Position numbers and translations under genes: made by a program. From positions 1 to 42,104 of the forward strand of contig JYNY01000615.1 in assembly GCA_000954095.1 (NCBI GenBank): a DNA stretch of 42,104 nt, given 5' to 3'. This stretch comes from Candidatus Omnitrophus magneticus. GTDB taxonomy: Bacteria; Omnitrophota; Gorgyraeia; Tantalellales; Tantalellaceae. Shown piece by piece: positions 1 through 7,601 of this stretch (positions are counted from its first letter, which is position 1; each line of letters opens with the position of its first letter). The notes beneath the pieces were generated by a model. It was not told the origin of the DNA and did not search any database. It saw only the letters and a list, made by a program, of their open reading frames with translations.

Positions 1-43
1 ATTATCAAACGCCATGGGAGGTGTATTACGGGATAAAATTTTG

Positions 44-110
44 CCAGCCATCACAAGGAAACTCTTTGAGTTTACCGTAAAAATTTTATACTGTTTACTC
101 GGATGGCTGG
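44..110. repeat. multi-armed inverted repeat beside the origin
   Basis: A perfect 9-bp inverted repeat, CCAGCCATC at 44-52 and GATGGCTGG at 102-110, encloses two smaller ones. These are AAACTC/GAGTTT (59-64 and 68-73) and GTAAA/TTTAC further right. The pattern would fold as a three-way junction in RNA or a branched cruciform in DNA. It lies just left of the DnaA-box cluster. It could be an origin element, a structured RNA or the 3' end of a gene outside the window. I recognise no family. Confidence 0.5.
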
Positions 111-129
111 TTTTGAGATTATTAACCAA

Positions 130-420
130 GAACGTGTGGATACTGGCGTTCTGGAGACAAGATTGTGGATAACCCCAAAGCGGTTACCCACAACTTGTCA
201 TCCATCACTTGTATAACTGTTACACAGTTATACACAGTCTCCACACTTACTACTACTATATTTATGTTTACAAAAATAAACAGACCAGAAAAAGGAGGTA
301 TATCTTACAAGAAAAAAATAGATAAGGTGGAAATCTTAAAAATTTTTTTCACCTTAAATTTGTTTAATTTTGGTCTGGACAAGGGAAGCATTATACCGCT
401 TAGTGATTACAAAATATTTG
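130..420 (+). other. candidate chromosomal replication origin (oriC)
   Basis: DnaA boxes (consensus TTATNCACA) cluster here. Perfect copies lie at 164-172 (TGTGGATAA, minus orientation) and 228-236 (TTATACACA). One-mismatch copies lie at 135-143 (TGTGGATAC) and 184-192 (TTACCCACA). An 11-bp inverted repeat, TGTATAACTGT at 210-220 against 224-234, places a degenerate box opposite the perfect one. Immediately right are CCACAC, a DnaA-trio-like tract and an AT-rich stretch (about 300-420) suited to unwinding. This order matches the basal unwinding architecture known from Bacillus subtilis. No dnaA, dnaN, rpmH or parAB gene is visible, though the window starts here. The short open frame over 165-425 has no homology-like features and is not called as a gene. 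Confidence 0.72.
247..260 (+). promoter_or_regulatory. DnaA-trio-like tract
   Basis: TTACTACTACTATA follows the perfect DnaA box at 228-236 after GTCT and CCACAC. DnaA-trios are tandem 3-mers that read CTA or TTA on this strand and load DnaA onto single-stranded DNA. At least four units (TTA, CTA, CTA, CTA) are in register. Spacing and polarity (boxes left, trios right, AT-rich beyond) fit the known arrangement. Confidence 0.65.
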
Positions 421-460
421 TATAATTTTCTCAGGTTTAGGGCGTTGTATAATAAGTTAT

Positions 461-600
461 TGTCATCCTGATAACAAAGTATCTCTCAGATTTATGGAGG
501 GGTTGAACAACAAAATTCGTGTAATTCAGCGTAGAGCTTACGGTATTAAAAATCAAGAATATTTATGACTAAAAGTTTTAACTTCTTTTATAAAAAAAAC
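461..600 (+). pseudogene. remnant of ISL3-like transposase C-terminus
   Basis: Plus-strand translation from about 488 gives RFMEGLNNKIRVIQRRAYG followed by a short tail. This resembles the conserved C-terminal end of ISL3-type transposases (EGLNNKI...RRAYG). An in-frame TGA at 566-568 falls where the family usually has Arg, consistent with a CGA to TGA mutation, after which LKVLTSF continues. No upstream catalytic domain, terminal repeats or target duplication are visible, so this is a decayed fragment. The rest of 425-693 holds nothing else I recognise. Confidence 0.6.
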
Positions 601-693
601 CAGAAGAAAAATAATTATTTTACCAACACTAAAACCGAAAGACTCAATAATAATATGCACTGCGCGGATGTTTTCTTTCAGTTTCTTTTACTC

Positions 694-1734
694 TTAACGT
701 GAACTGTCTTGTTTTTGCGATAAGGATTTATTCACAGAAATTTTTCCAATCATAGAGTAATCTTTCAAAAAAATTTCAAAAATAGCTCTATCAGTTATTT
801 TATATTGTTCTTTTTTTTTCAGCCGGCGTTTAGTAGAGACTATATCAATTTTCCCAAATGCCTGAAAAACCCCCCGAATAGCACTATACTCACCTTTTAT
901 CAACCAATATACTAAACGAACAGGAAGAAAAAAAATATGTTCCATCCAATACCTTAAACCGGTAATATTTTTCCAAAAAAATAAAAGAGTATTTCTAGAA
1001 TCTATAGAAGAAACACCGTTTTTACCAAAAGTTTTATTAAATGTCTCTCCACCTTTATGATATATAATTGACTCCGGCTCATAATAACATTTAAATCCAT
1101 TTTTCCACGACCTAAAACATATATCTGAATCTTCCAACCTGCCGGGAAGATATAAATCGTCATACCCGCCGAGCTTTGTAAAAATATCTTTTCTTACAGC
1201 GCCAAACCCGCTTTGAAACGTATAATTAAATTTATCCAGCTCTTTCTCCCATCCTTTATACTTAGCCATAGCGCCGAACCATCCAAATTTTATAAAACCT
1301 TTGGAACGCCCGCCTTCAATCCCCTCTCCCGTAAAATTAAAACATTTTGGGCATACCAAAAAAGCGTCACGTTTTTGTTCAAAAACATGAACTAAAGGAT
1401 CTATAAACTTTTCATCAACACGCATATCATTATTGAGAAGCACCGCTATTTCTTCTTTTTGATTGGCGACTACTTCATTAAAAGAGCAAAGAACTCTATT
1501 CTTACAAAGAATTATGTCTATTTCATTTTTAAATTCTTCCAAAACTTTTAAGCTGTTATCGGTGCTTTCGTTGTCTATCACTGTCACGCGCACAGCGTAA
1601 TTAGAAATATTTTTAGCGCGTATAATAGACGGAAGACATTCTTTTAAAAGTTTATCTCCGTTATAATTTAATACAATTACATTAACCCTAAGAATATCAT
1701 TTATTCTAAAATATAAATCATTAAATAAACGCAT
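694..1734 (-). CDS. GT2 family glycosyltransferase (rhamnosyltransferase-like)
   Basis: A 346-residue GT-A fold enzyme that probably adds a sugar from a nucleotide-sugar donor to a growing surface polysaccharide on the cytoplasmic face. Visible motifs are the N-terminal VNVIVLNYNG strand (about 17-26), VIDNESTDN with the nucleotide-binding Asp54, LLNNDM (about 99-104, the DXD-equivalent metal/sugar site), and GRLEDSDICFRSW with the acceptor-side ED pair. IIYHKGG follows. These are typical of WbbL-type family 2 enzymes. A C-terminal aromatic/hydrophobic stretch (YWMEHIFFLPVRLVYWL) suggests membrane association. The start overlaps the stop of the upstream membrane glycosyltransferase by 14 nt, which implies translational coupling. 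The sugar and acceptor cannot be told from sequence. Confidence 0.88.
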   Translation of the reverse strand: MRLFNDLYFRINDILRVNVIVLNYNGDKLLKECLPSIIRAKNISNYAVRVTVIDNESTDNSLKVLEEFKNEIDIILCKNRVLCSFNEVVANQKEEIAVLLNNDMRVDEKFIDPLVHVFEQKRDAFLVCPKCFNFTGEGIEGGRSKGFIKFGWFGAMAKYKGWEKELDKFNYTFQSGFGAVRKDIFTKLGGYDDLYLPGRLEDSDICFRSWKNGFKCYYEPESIIYHKGGETFNKTFGKNGVSSIDSRNTLLFFWKNITGLRYWMEHIFFLPVRLVYWLIKGEYSAIRGVFQAFGKIDIVSTKRRLKKKEQYKITDRAIFEIFLKDYSMIGKISVNKSLSQKQDSSR

Positions 1735-3754
1735 ATAAAAAGTATTTCACCCCATTTGAATTTTTAGATGTTGGTGTTATCTCAAAAATAAATTTAAAAT
1801 ATTTTTCTTTAAATTCAGAACCCTTCATAAGAATAGCGAGCCTGTTTTTATTAAAAAGCTCTGAAAGGCTTCCAATATCAGGACTTACAGTGTAAAGAAT
1901 ATGAGTAAATCCTTCTTTTTTAAAATAAGAAATAATATCTTTCGCCGTCTGATATTTTTTATTATATCCCGTATAAAGCCAATAGTATTCTTCCCGCTTA
2001 TTCGGGATATCAATAAAAAATGTGTGGCCTTCATCAATAACTAAAATTTTATCATGTTTTGAAAAATTTTTGTTAATGTATTTCGCGATTTCAAATGAAC
2101 GTTCATTATTCGATAAATACTCGTCAATAGTCTCTATGCCTATAACAGTTTTAATAGCACTCCAATTATGACGCACGCAAAACAAACATAAATAAATAAA
2201 TTCCGCGCAAATAAGAAATTTAATTATTGTGTTTGAAAAAAACTTTTTACGCGAAGTTCGCGTAACGATGCTAGATGCCAAATTTGGATTACCATCTTGA
2301 CGCGGTTCTATACCCGCGTCATTAGATATCTTGATTAGTTTCCCATTGATTCCGCATTGCGAGGCTGTATCTTCATTTATTATTTTATCCAGCAGATATC
2401 CCGCGATGACACACAGTAAAGGAACTATCGGGATAATAAATCTCAAATGCTGATACTGACTGAACCAGAGGCAAATATAAACAAAAATAATTCCGGATAT
2501 TATTTTCACATTTTTTTCAATTTTTTTTAGAAATAAAACGGCAGGCAAAATAGAAAGAAATAAAGGCCCTAATTCTTCTCCGCCAAACTTATAAGGAAAC
2601 ATCGTTATACGCCATGGGAGTAAAATTAAATCTTTCAAACCCGCGCCCGCGCCCATAGCGTCTCTTATTCCTTTTTCAGAAAATTGTTTTAATGTTTCCG
2701 TATCTAGCCCGCTAGATCCGAATATATCCACAAAAAAAGGGAAAAACGGATTTTTAAAAATCAGATACTGCCGTAAATACCATACCGCGGAAAATAAAAA
2801 AGTACCGGTAATAAAAATTAAAAAAGATTTAAAAATTTTAATTCGCGTATTTTTTTTAGCAAAAAATATGCCTGTAAAAATATATATCCCGATTATTAAA
2901 GGAATAATCATCGCGAAATATTTAACTGACATAGCAAGCCCCGACATTATGCCCGCGATAAAAGCCCACTTTATATCTTTATTTTGGAACCATATTATAA
3001 AACTAAAAATTCCAAGCGAGCCGTATAATGAAACGCCAAGGTCAACGTAAGTTTGGCCGGATTCTATAATAACGAGAGGCGTAAGAAAAAAAATACAGGA
3101 TGATAACCGCGCGCACTCTTCTCGAAAAAATCTTTTACTGAAGCCATATATACCGCACAACGTAGCTAACGCCATAGAAAAATGAAAAAGCCCGGCGAGC
3201 GGTAACAATTTTAAAAGTATGGCAATCGTGAAATACATCTCTATTAAATACGGCCATAAAGCGTTTGTGCTGTTATTCGCTATAAGGCCTATTTTGCCTG
3301 TCTCCGCGAAATATTTCGCGTCTGTCAGGTGATATACCATTGAATCGTTTGAATATGACGGCGCCATAGAACCCAAAAAACACGCGATAATACTAATACC
3401 GGCAATACATATTATTAAATTCAAAAATAAAGTTTTAGATAAATACCGCGGCAATTTTTTTCCAAACGCCCGCGTAAAAAAATATATATTAGTTACAATA
3501 ATTTTTATTTCATTCCAGCTCAAGAAAACCGCTGTCGTCACAACAAGAATAACCGACAACGGGAAAAGTCCGCCTAAAATACCTAAAAAAAGAATACTAT
3601 ATCCAAATATACCGAACCCGACAGCGTAAGAAAACGCGAACTCTTCCGCCGAAGAATGAAAATCTTTAATAAAATACGACAAAATTTTTTTACCCAAACC
3701 GGCTAAAAATATAATGAAAAATAAAAATGTTATTATTGATAAAATGTATGTCAT
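1721..3754 (-). CDS. GT-C superfamily membrane glycosyltransferase (PMT/ArnT-like)
   Basis: A 677-residue polytopic protein with about ten or more hydrophobic helices starting at residue 3. The first long loop (SNDSMVYHLTDAKYF) carries acidic residues where GT-C enzymes keep their catalytic Asp. A short soluble C-terminal domain (about 545-677) contains ILVIDEGHTFFIDIP. GT-C enzymes use polyprenyl-phosphate sugars to glycosylate lipids, proteins or glycans on the periplasmic side. The gene is the first of a two-gene unit with the GT2 downstream. Residues about 462-500, between the last membrane helices, look repeat-derived: DTASQCGIN and NDAGIEPRQDGNP are translations of palindromic intergenic-type repeats, so the loop was probably extended by an in-frame insertion. 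The exact GT family (GT39, GT83 or an uncharacterised one) is not certain. I see no strong ribosome binding site before the ATG. Confidence 0.8.
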   Translation of the reverse strand: MTYILSIITFLFFIIFLAGLGKKILSYFIKDFHSSAEEFAFSYAVGFGIFGYSILFLGILGGLFPLSVILVVTTAVFLSWNEIKIIVTNIYFFTRAFGKKLPRYLSKTLFLNLIICIAGISIIACFLGSMAPSYSNDSMVYHLTDAKYFAETGKIGLIANNSTNALWPYLIEMYFTIAILLKLLPLAGLFHFSMALATLCGIYGFSKRFFREECARLSSCIFFLTPLVIIESGQTYVDLGVSLYGSLGIFSFIIWFQNKDIKWAFIAGIMSGLAMSVKYFAMIIPLIIGIYIFTGIFFAKKNTRIKIFKSFLIFITGTFLFSAVWYLRQYLIFKNPFFPFFVDIFGSSGLDTETLKQFSEKGIRDAMGAGAGLKDLILLPWRITMFPYKFGGEELGPLFLSILPAVLFLKKIEKNVKIISGIIFVYICLWFSQYQHLRFIIPIVPLLCVIAGYLLDKIINEDTASQCGINGKLIKISNDAGIEPRQDGNPNLASSIVTRTSRKKFFSNTIIKFLICAEFIYLCLFCVRHNWSAIKTVIGIETIDEYLSNNERSFEIAKYINKNFSKHDKILVIDEGHTFFIDIPNKREEYYWLYTGYNKKYQTAKDIISYFKKEGFTHILYTVSPDIGSLSELFNKNRLAILMKGSEFKEKYFKFIFEITPTSKNSNGVKYFLYAFI
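2247..2371. repeat. palindromic repeat inserted in frame in a coding sequence
   Basis: This contains the perfect palindrome TTACGCGAA-G-TTCGCGTAA (2247-2265), the hairpin GACGCGG...CCGCGTC around 2300, and at 2349-2371 a sequence like the intergenic repeat arm at 7640-7663 (GATTCC-GC-T-GCGAGGCTGT-TC). It stays open in the coding frame and supplies about 40 residues. Confidence 0.55.
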
Positions 3755-3795
3755 GGATATTAATACAATTCAATTTCTGAAATTAAGATTTTAAT

Positions 3796-3963
3796 CCGAA
3801 TTTTACAATAGACTTCGAGAAAAATGGCCTAAATTTTTGATAATACAAGGCTTGCTAGCAAAAATGACGAAAGCGTATTCTTTGCAATACGCTGAGGATA
3901 TTTTTGCGAGCGTAACTGAGTAGTATCAAAAATTTAAAGACATTTTGCAAAAATCCTATTCGG
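3796..3963. repeat. long palindromic repeat, copy 1 (degenerate)
   Basis: An imperfect palindrome of about 168 bp. It is nearly identical over most of its length to the copy at 10251-10432, sharing GACTTCGAGAAAAATGGCC, GCGTATTCTTTGCAATACGC at the centre, and TATCAAAAATTTA. The centre forms a GCGTATT/AATACGC hairpin. The right end is degenerate and overlaps the stop codon of the nucleotidyltransferase gene. It fills the space between that gene and the GT-C gene. It encodes no protein I recognise and looks like a MITE/REP-type mobile palindrome. Confidence 0.75.
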
Positions 3964-4285
3964 AATTACCATTCTTTATAGGGCTATCCGCCTTCTGAAT
4001 TACCTCATATTGTTTATCAATCACTATTCTAAATTCTTTTGATATGGCATTCCAATCTAAAACATCTGTTCTAAACGGCAACTCCGACAATTCAAAAGCC
4101 TCTTTTAACGCGTAAAAAATATTACTTGGAATTTTTTCTTTTCCAACAATAACTAAATCAATATCAGAATAATCTTTAGTTGTCCCTGTCACACGCGAAC
4201 CAAACACACGCACTTCACAATCAGGCACATATTTATTTAATATTTTTTTTATAATTTTTAATTGATGAAAAGACACATCAACCAT
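3956..4285 (-). CDS. mntA: MNT-type nucleotidyltransferase (HI0073/MntA-like)
   Basis: A 109-residue minimal nucleotidyltransferase. The signature VRVFGSRVTGTTKDYSDIDL (about 22-41) has the GSR turn and the DID metal-binding pair that define the Pol-beta-like fold. Known MntA proteins AMPylate their HEPN partner and act as the antitoxin. The start codon overlaps the end of the HEPN gene by 8 nt, the usual HEPN-then-MNT order. The length is typical. The last codons run into a palindromic repeat, so the C-terminus (NGNSE) may have been reset by that insertion. Toxin-antitoxin activity is inferred from family and pairing. The HI0073/HI0074 subclass might instead have a housekeeping nucleotidyl-transfer role. 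Confidence 0.88.
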   Translation of the reverse strand: MVDVSFHQLKIIKKILNKYVPDCEVRVFGSRVTGTTKDYSDIDLVIVGKEKIPSNIFYALKEAFELSELPFRTDVLDWNAISKEFRIVIDKQYEVIQKADSPIKNGNSE

Positions 4286-4700
4286 TTTTTACCTCTAGTG
4301 TTTCAAATAAAATTTTAGCGTCATGAATAAATACTAAAGATGTTTCGAATACTTTTTCCGCGCTAACAGAATCATAAGTATGCGATGTCAAGTTACGAGC
4401 TTCGTGATACGACATCCAAATGTCCACATCAAAAATCAACCTATGTTCCGCGCATATACGAAACAGCTCGCGGCGATAAACGCCGTCCGCTATATTAGGA
4501 GAAACATTCAGCGATAACCAGCGCTTTAAAAATTTCCAGCATAACTCATACGCGACTTCAAAATTTTGAATTACCCCCGCCTTCAAAGTTTCCATATCTA
4601 TATCGGACAAAGACTTGTTCTCTTTATTAACCATATAAGAATTTATTGAATTATCCAATGATTCTATAGATTTGCGCAAACTAGTTAAATCTAACGTCAT
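4278..4700 (-). CDS. HEPN-like nucleotidyltransferase partner (HI0074 family)
   Basis: A 140-residue all-helical protein of the NTase substrate-binding/HEPN type. Diagnostic segments are VIQNFEVAYELCWKFLK in the first half and ARNLTSHTYD near residue 110, which contains the R-X4-H HEPN motif (RNLTSH). In HepT toxins this motif is the RNase site and its adjacent Tyr is AMPylated by MntA. HTYD is present here. A strong Shine-Dalgarno, GAGGAGG, lies 8-9 nt before the ATG. It is followed by the MNT gene with an 8-nt overlap, making a two-gene unit. The role is probably a toxin-antitoxin module, with the RNase half here. It inserts between two glycan clusters and is likely accessory DNA. Confidence 0.85.
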   Translation of the reverse strand: MTLDLTSLRKSIESLDNSINSYMVNKENKSLSDIDMETLKAGVIQNFEVAYELCWKFLKRWLSLNVSPNIADGVYRRELFRICAEHRLIFDVDIWMSYHEARNLTSHTYDSVSAEKVFETSLVFIHDAKILFETLEVKNG

Positions 4701-4979
4701 ATTTTTATCCTCCTCAAATTATTTTGAAATCGTACTTTATCCTATATTTTTTAAAGGAACTAGTTCAAACCGGAAAACTGCGTTTGGACATAGATAAAGA
4801 ATGCTAAGATGTTTGAGATAAAAGACTTAAAAAAATTTGTAGGCGCACCATTTGATGAGGTACGTTAAAAAAATTTTTAAGCCTTTTAGCCAGAGAGATT
4901 CGCATTATTCGCTATGACGAAATGGGTTTTTCGGTTAAATTGCAAATGAAAAAATTTTATCCTACAAAATATAAATCAT
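4701..4979. other. intergenic region with gene debris
   Basis: No intact gene. Apart from the HEPN Shine-Dalgarno (4708-4715) it holds short plus-strand frames such as MFEIKDLKKFVGAPFDEVR at about 4809-4868, and a later frame through REIRIIRYDEMGFSV, each broken by stops or frame changes. They look like decayed coding DNA of unknown origin. Confidence 0.4.
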
Positions 4980-5138
4980 CTATCTTAAATTATTACTCCA
5001 CCAAGAAATAATATCTTCAACTGCCAAAGGATTAATCGTTAAATCTGATTCTTCATTGTTCTCGCCCTTAGCACAGCTACCGTATAGTCCAACTGATTTA
5101 ATAAATTTATATTTCTTAACCAATGGAAATGGTATATT
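4980..5138 (-). pseudogene. nucleotidyltransferase (MNT-like) remnant
   Basis: An open stretch of about 52 codons, with no start codon, lies in the same frame immediately after the queH stop. It reads through SVGLYGSCAKGENNEESDL, which matches the MNT signature (GSxARGE...ESDIDL) with Cys for Arg and Thr/Asn after the first Asp, so the second catalytic Asp is lost. It then runs INPLAVEDIISWW to a TAG. Loss of start and active-site residues indicates a dead fragment. Its position near the intact HEPN/MNT pair suggests turnover of such modules here. Confidence 0.5.
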
Positions 5139-5666
5139 TTAGTGCTTACTGTATTCACAACCGCAATAATTTTGGCGGTATATATTGAGATTTTTAGCTG
5201 TTTGAATGGATTTATTGAACCCGTTATCCTGCTTAAAATCATAAAGTTTAAATTTGTCTCCGCATGTTTCTAGGCCGGCTTTATTGATATGTTCTAAATT
5301 TTTATGCGGGCTGGCAGTTAATGTTGTAGTTAAAAAATCAAATTTTTTTTCTCTTAGAAAATATTTATAAGTTTGTTCTAACCTTGTTTTAAAACATCTT
5401 AAACATCGCGTTCCGCCTTCCTGTTCTGATTCATAGCCTTCCGCGGCATTGTCTTCCCAAAGCTCATAATCATAATCAGATTCTATCAATTTTATATTAT
5501 ACGCCTTAGCAACTATTCTTGCCGAGTTCAGCCTTTTTTCGTATTCTTCAAACGGATAAATATTTGGGTTATAAAAAAAACCTGTAACGCTATTTCTATT
5601 CTTTAATAAAATTTCAAGCGCGCCGCTCGCGCATACTCCACAACATATGTGTAATAGCAAATTCAT
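5139..5666 (-). CDS. queH: epoxyqueuosine reductase QueH
   Basis: A 175-residue protein of the DUF208/QueH family. It catalyses the last step of queuosine synthesis, reduction of epoxyqueuosine in tRNA, and replaces QueG in many bacteria. The family cysteines are all visible: HICCGVCASG at the N-terminus, RCLRCF near 86-91 (CxxC), and NYCGCEYS close to the C-terminus (CGC). They bind an iron-sulfur cluster plus a second iron. YNPNIYPFEEYEKR is also characteristic. The start overlaps the preceding GT2 gene by 4 nt (ATGA type), so it is translated with the glycan operon although its job is tRNA modification. The length is normal and it appears intact. Confidence 0.9.
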   Translation of the reverse strand: MNLLLHICCGVCASGALEILLKNRNSVTGFFYNPNIYPFEEYEKRLNSARIVAKAYNIKLIESDYDYELWEDNAAEGYESEQEGGTRCLRCFKTRLEQTYKYFLREKKFDFLTTTLTASPHKNLEHINKAGLETCGDKFKLYDFKQDNGFNKSIQTAKNLNIYRQNYCGCEYSKH

Positions 5667-6841
5667 ATTACATTTCCTCTTTTTACGCCTCTGGCGCGTA
5701 AATATTCAGTAAGCTTATTAGGAATTAACATATTAAAAATATTTTTTCCGCGATAAATTTCATCTTTCCCCCGCGCGGTTGAAAAATAAAATATTTTAGA
5801 TTTATGAATAAATTCAAAAAGCCTTAAAAAATTACTTATCCCGCTCTTTTTTAAAATAAGCGCGTCGTATTTTTTCTTTTTCGTTAAAACTTTCCAGATT
5901 AATTTTAAACCCGCGAAACGCGTTACGGATTTCAATGATATATCAGCGTGGCGGAATATTTTTCTGCCGTCTATCCCCGCGTTATCCAAATATTCCCCTT
6001 CACTTTTAGCGCTGTGCCATAAATCAATTGTAACTCGTTCGCGCGCGACTCCCCGCAGTGTATCATAAACTTTTTCACGTCCTCCTTCTCCATTTCTAGA
6101 TAAATCCACGTAAAGAATTCTAATCTGCCTGCCCCATTTTTCTTCAAATATCTTTTTATTACGGCTATAAATTTCATCCTTGCCTTTTAAATCGCGCCTT
6201 GACGCCTGCTCTTTATGAAATACATACGCGCCTTCAGCCATGACAGCTATATATCCGGCTTTTAACGCGCGTATTGAAAAATCAGTATCCTCATAACATA
6301 CACCTTTATATATTTCATCGAGCTTTCCTATTTTTTCTATAACTTCACGTTTAATCAAACACGTGAATCCTATGGCATGCCCTATTTCAACAATTTTTCC
6401 TTTTTTAGAAATAAGTGTTTGAGCGTGTTCATTAAAAGAATTATTTTCTTTCGGACGGGAACCAAAGGTACTGCTTTGAGGATTGATCAGCCCTATATCA
6501 CTGCGGCTTTTCGCCACGTCAATCATTTCACTAAGCCAGCCCCGAGTAACAACACAATCATTATTTAATAAACAGACAAACGGCGATTTTGAAATCATGA
6601 GGCCTCTATTAGTGCCTCCGGCAAATCCTTCATTTGTTTCATTAAAAATTTTTATAACATTGATAATGCTATTGCCTCTAATACTATTTAGATAGTGCCT
6701 CACTTCAATGGATTTACTCGCGTTATCCACAATGATCAAGTTTGATGGAATATCAGTGTATTCCAAAACACTTTTAACGCACATCTTTAAAAGATCCGAA
6801 TTTTCATAGCTTAAAAGAACTATATCACAAAGTTTTTCCAT
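5663..6841 (-). CDS. GT2 family glycosyltransferase with C-terminal extension
   Basis: A 392-residue protein. The first 230 residues are a GT-A domain: DIVLLSYENSDLLKMCVKSV, LIIVDNASKS (donor-binding Asp), GFAGGTNRG, LLNNDCVVTRGWL (metal site NND), and YEDTDFSIRALKAGY (ED motif) followed by YVFHKEQASRR. The remaining 160 residues start at IRILYVDLSRNGEGG and look like the beginning of a second, truncated Rossmann-type domain, perhaps a GT4-like half, but I cannot place it. Its start overlaps the stop of the upstream GT2 by 17 nt, and its stop overlaps queH by 4 nt. It probably acts in O-antigen or capsule assembly at the cytoplasmic membrane. Donor and acceptor are unknown. Confidence 0.87.
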   Translation of the reverse strand: MEKLCDIVLLSYENSDLLKMCVKSVLEYTDIPSNLIIVDNASKSIEVRHYLNSIRGNSIINVIKIFNETNEGFAGGTNRGLMISKSPFVCLLNNDCVVTRGWLSEMIDVAKSRSDIGLINPQSSTFGSRPKENNSFNEHAQTLISKKGKIVEIGHAIGFTCLIKREVIEKIGKLDEIYKGVCYEDTDFSIRALKAGYIAVMAEGAYVFHKEQASRRDLKGKDEIYSRNKKIFEEKWGRQIRILYVDLSRNGEGGREKVYDTLRGVARERVTIDLWHSAKSEGEYLDNAGIDGRKIFRHADISLKSVTRFAGLKLIWKVLTKKKKYDALILKKSGISNFLRLFEFIHKSKIFYFSTARGKDEIYRGKNIFNMLIPNKLTEYLRARGVKRGNVI

Positions 6842-7601
6842 TATCCCTCACTATTTCCCAGTATTTAGCCCATTTCACAAAATGAACCCACGCGAATAGT
6901 ATAGAAAAAATAAAACCGTGCGGTCCTTCTTTATAACCCTTTTTTTTGAAATACATTTTCCAAAAAAGTTTTAACGGTTTTACGCGCAAATTATATAAAA
7001 TTTCTTTTTCAGTAATTTTGGGATTACTTTTAAATTGTTCCATTGCTTGAAGGCCTGTATAGCGGTTTTGACGTTCTATAAATTCCGCCAAAGAATAAAA
7101 AGGATAGTGTTCTAAGGATTCTTCCATTGTGCCGGTTAAACCGTTAACTATAAGTTTTTCATGGATATCGCCTTCGTAATGAGCAAAGCCTTTTTTATAA
7201 AGATGATGCGAGTAATGATACCATCCGCCGTAAGTCATTATCTTTCCCAAAAAAATATTTTTACGCCTGAATTTAAAACTCGCGCATCCCGCGTCATTTC
7301 CATCCAATAAAGAATTCAAACGGTTTCGCATAGCGTCTGTCACTATTTCGTCCGCATCCAACTGCAGTATCCAATCGCCTTTAGCGAATTCCGCGCCTTT
7401 ATTCCGTTCTTCTCCAAAACCCGCGAAATCGCTAGTAATAATTTTATCAGTATATTTTCGGGCTATTGCCAATGTGTTATCCGTGGAGTTCCCGTCAACA
7501 ATGATTATTTCATCGGCCCATTTCACAGATTCAAGACAATTGGAAAGTTTTTCTCCAATATTTTTTGTTAGAATTACAATTGATAATTTTTTACGATTCA
7601 T
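6825..7601 (-). CDS. GT2 glycosyltransferase, WaaE/KdtX-like
   Basis: A 258-residue enzyme of the lipopolysaccharide-core beta-glucosyltransferase type (WaaE-like). Motifs in order are LSIVILTKNIGEKLSNCLES, WADEIIIVDGNSTDNT (donor Asp), ERNKGAEFAKGDW, LQLDADEIV (the DXD metal site, DAD), IHEKLIV, and HYPFYSLAEFIERQNRYT. A C-terminal hydrophobic tail (FIFSILFAWVHFVKWAKYW) suggests membrane attachment. AAAAGGT lies upstream of the ATG as a modest ribosome binding site. It is a paralogue of the gene at 7983-8768. The two differ enough to act on different acceptors in one glycan. The gap to that gene is 381 nt and filled by repeats, so this gene may have its own promoter. Confidence 0.88.
   Translation of the reverse strand: MNRKKLSIVILTKNIGEKLSNCLESVKWADEIIIVDGNSTDNTLAIARKYTDKIITSDFAGFGEERNKGAEFAKGDWILQLDADEIVTDAMRNRLNSLLDGNDAGCASFKFRRKNIFLGKIMTYGGWYHYSHHLYKKGFAHYEGDIHEKLIVNGLTGTMEESLEHYPFYSLAEFIERQNRYTGLQAMEQFKSNPKITEKEILYNLRVKPLKLFWKMYFKKKGYKEGPHGFIFSILFAWVHFVKWAKYWEIVRDNGKTL

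Noticed and set aside
2..172. Open frame entering from the left edge, with a hydrophobic stretch (FTVKILYCLLGWLVLRLL)
   Set aside because: It overlaps the multi-armed inverted repeat and ends inside a DnaA box. I see no family match and the start lies outside the window.
165..425. 86-codon plus-strand ORF
   Set aside because: It covers the DnaA boxes, trio tract and AT-rich DNA. Its composition follows those elements, and there is no ribosome binding site before the ATG.
566..568. UGA read as an amino acid in the transposase remnant
   Set aside because: Other genes use TGA as stop in credible positions, and the fragment is otherwise decayed. A CGA to TGA mutation is simpler.
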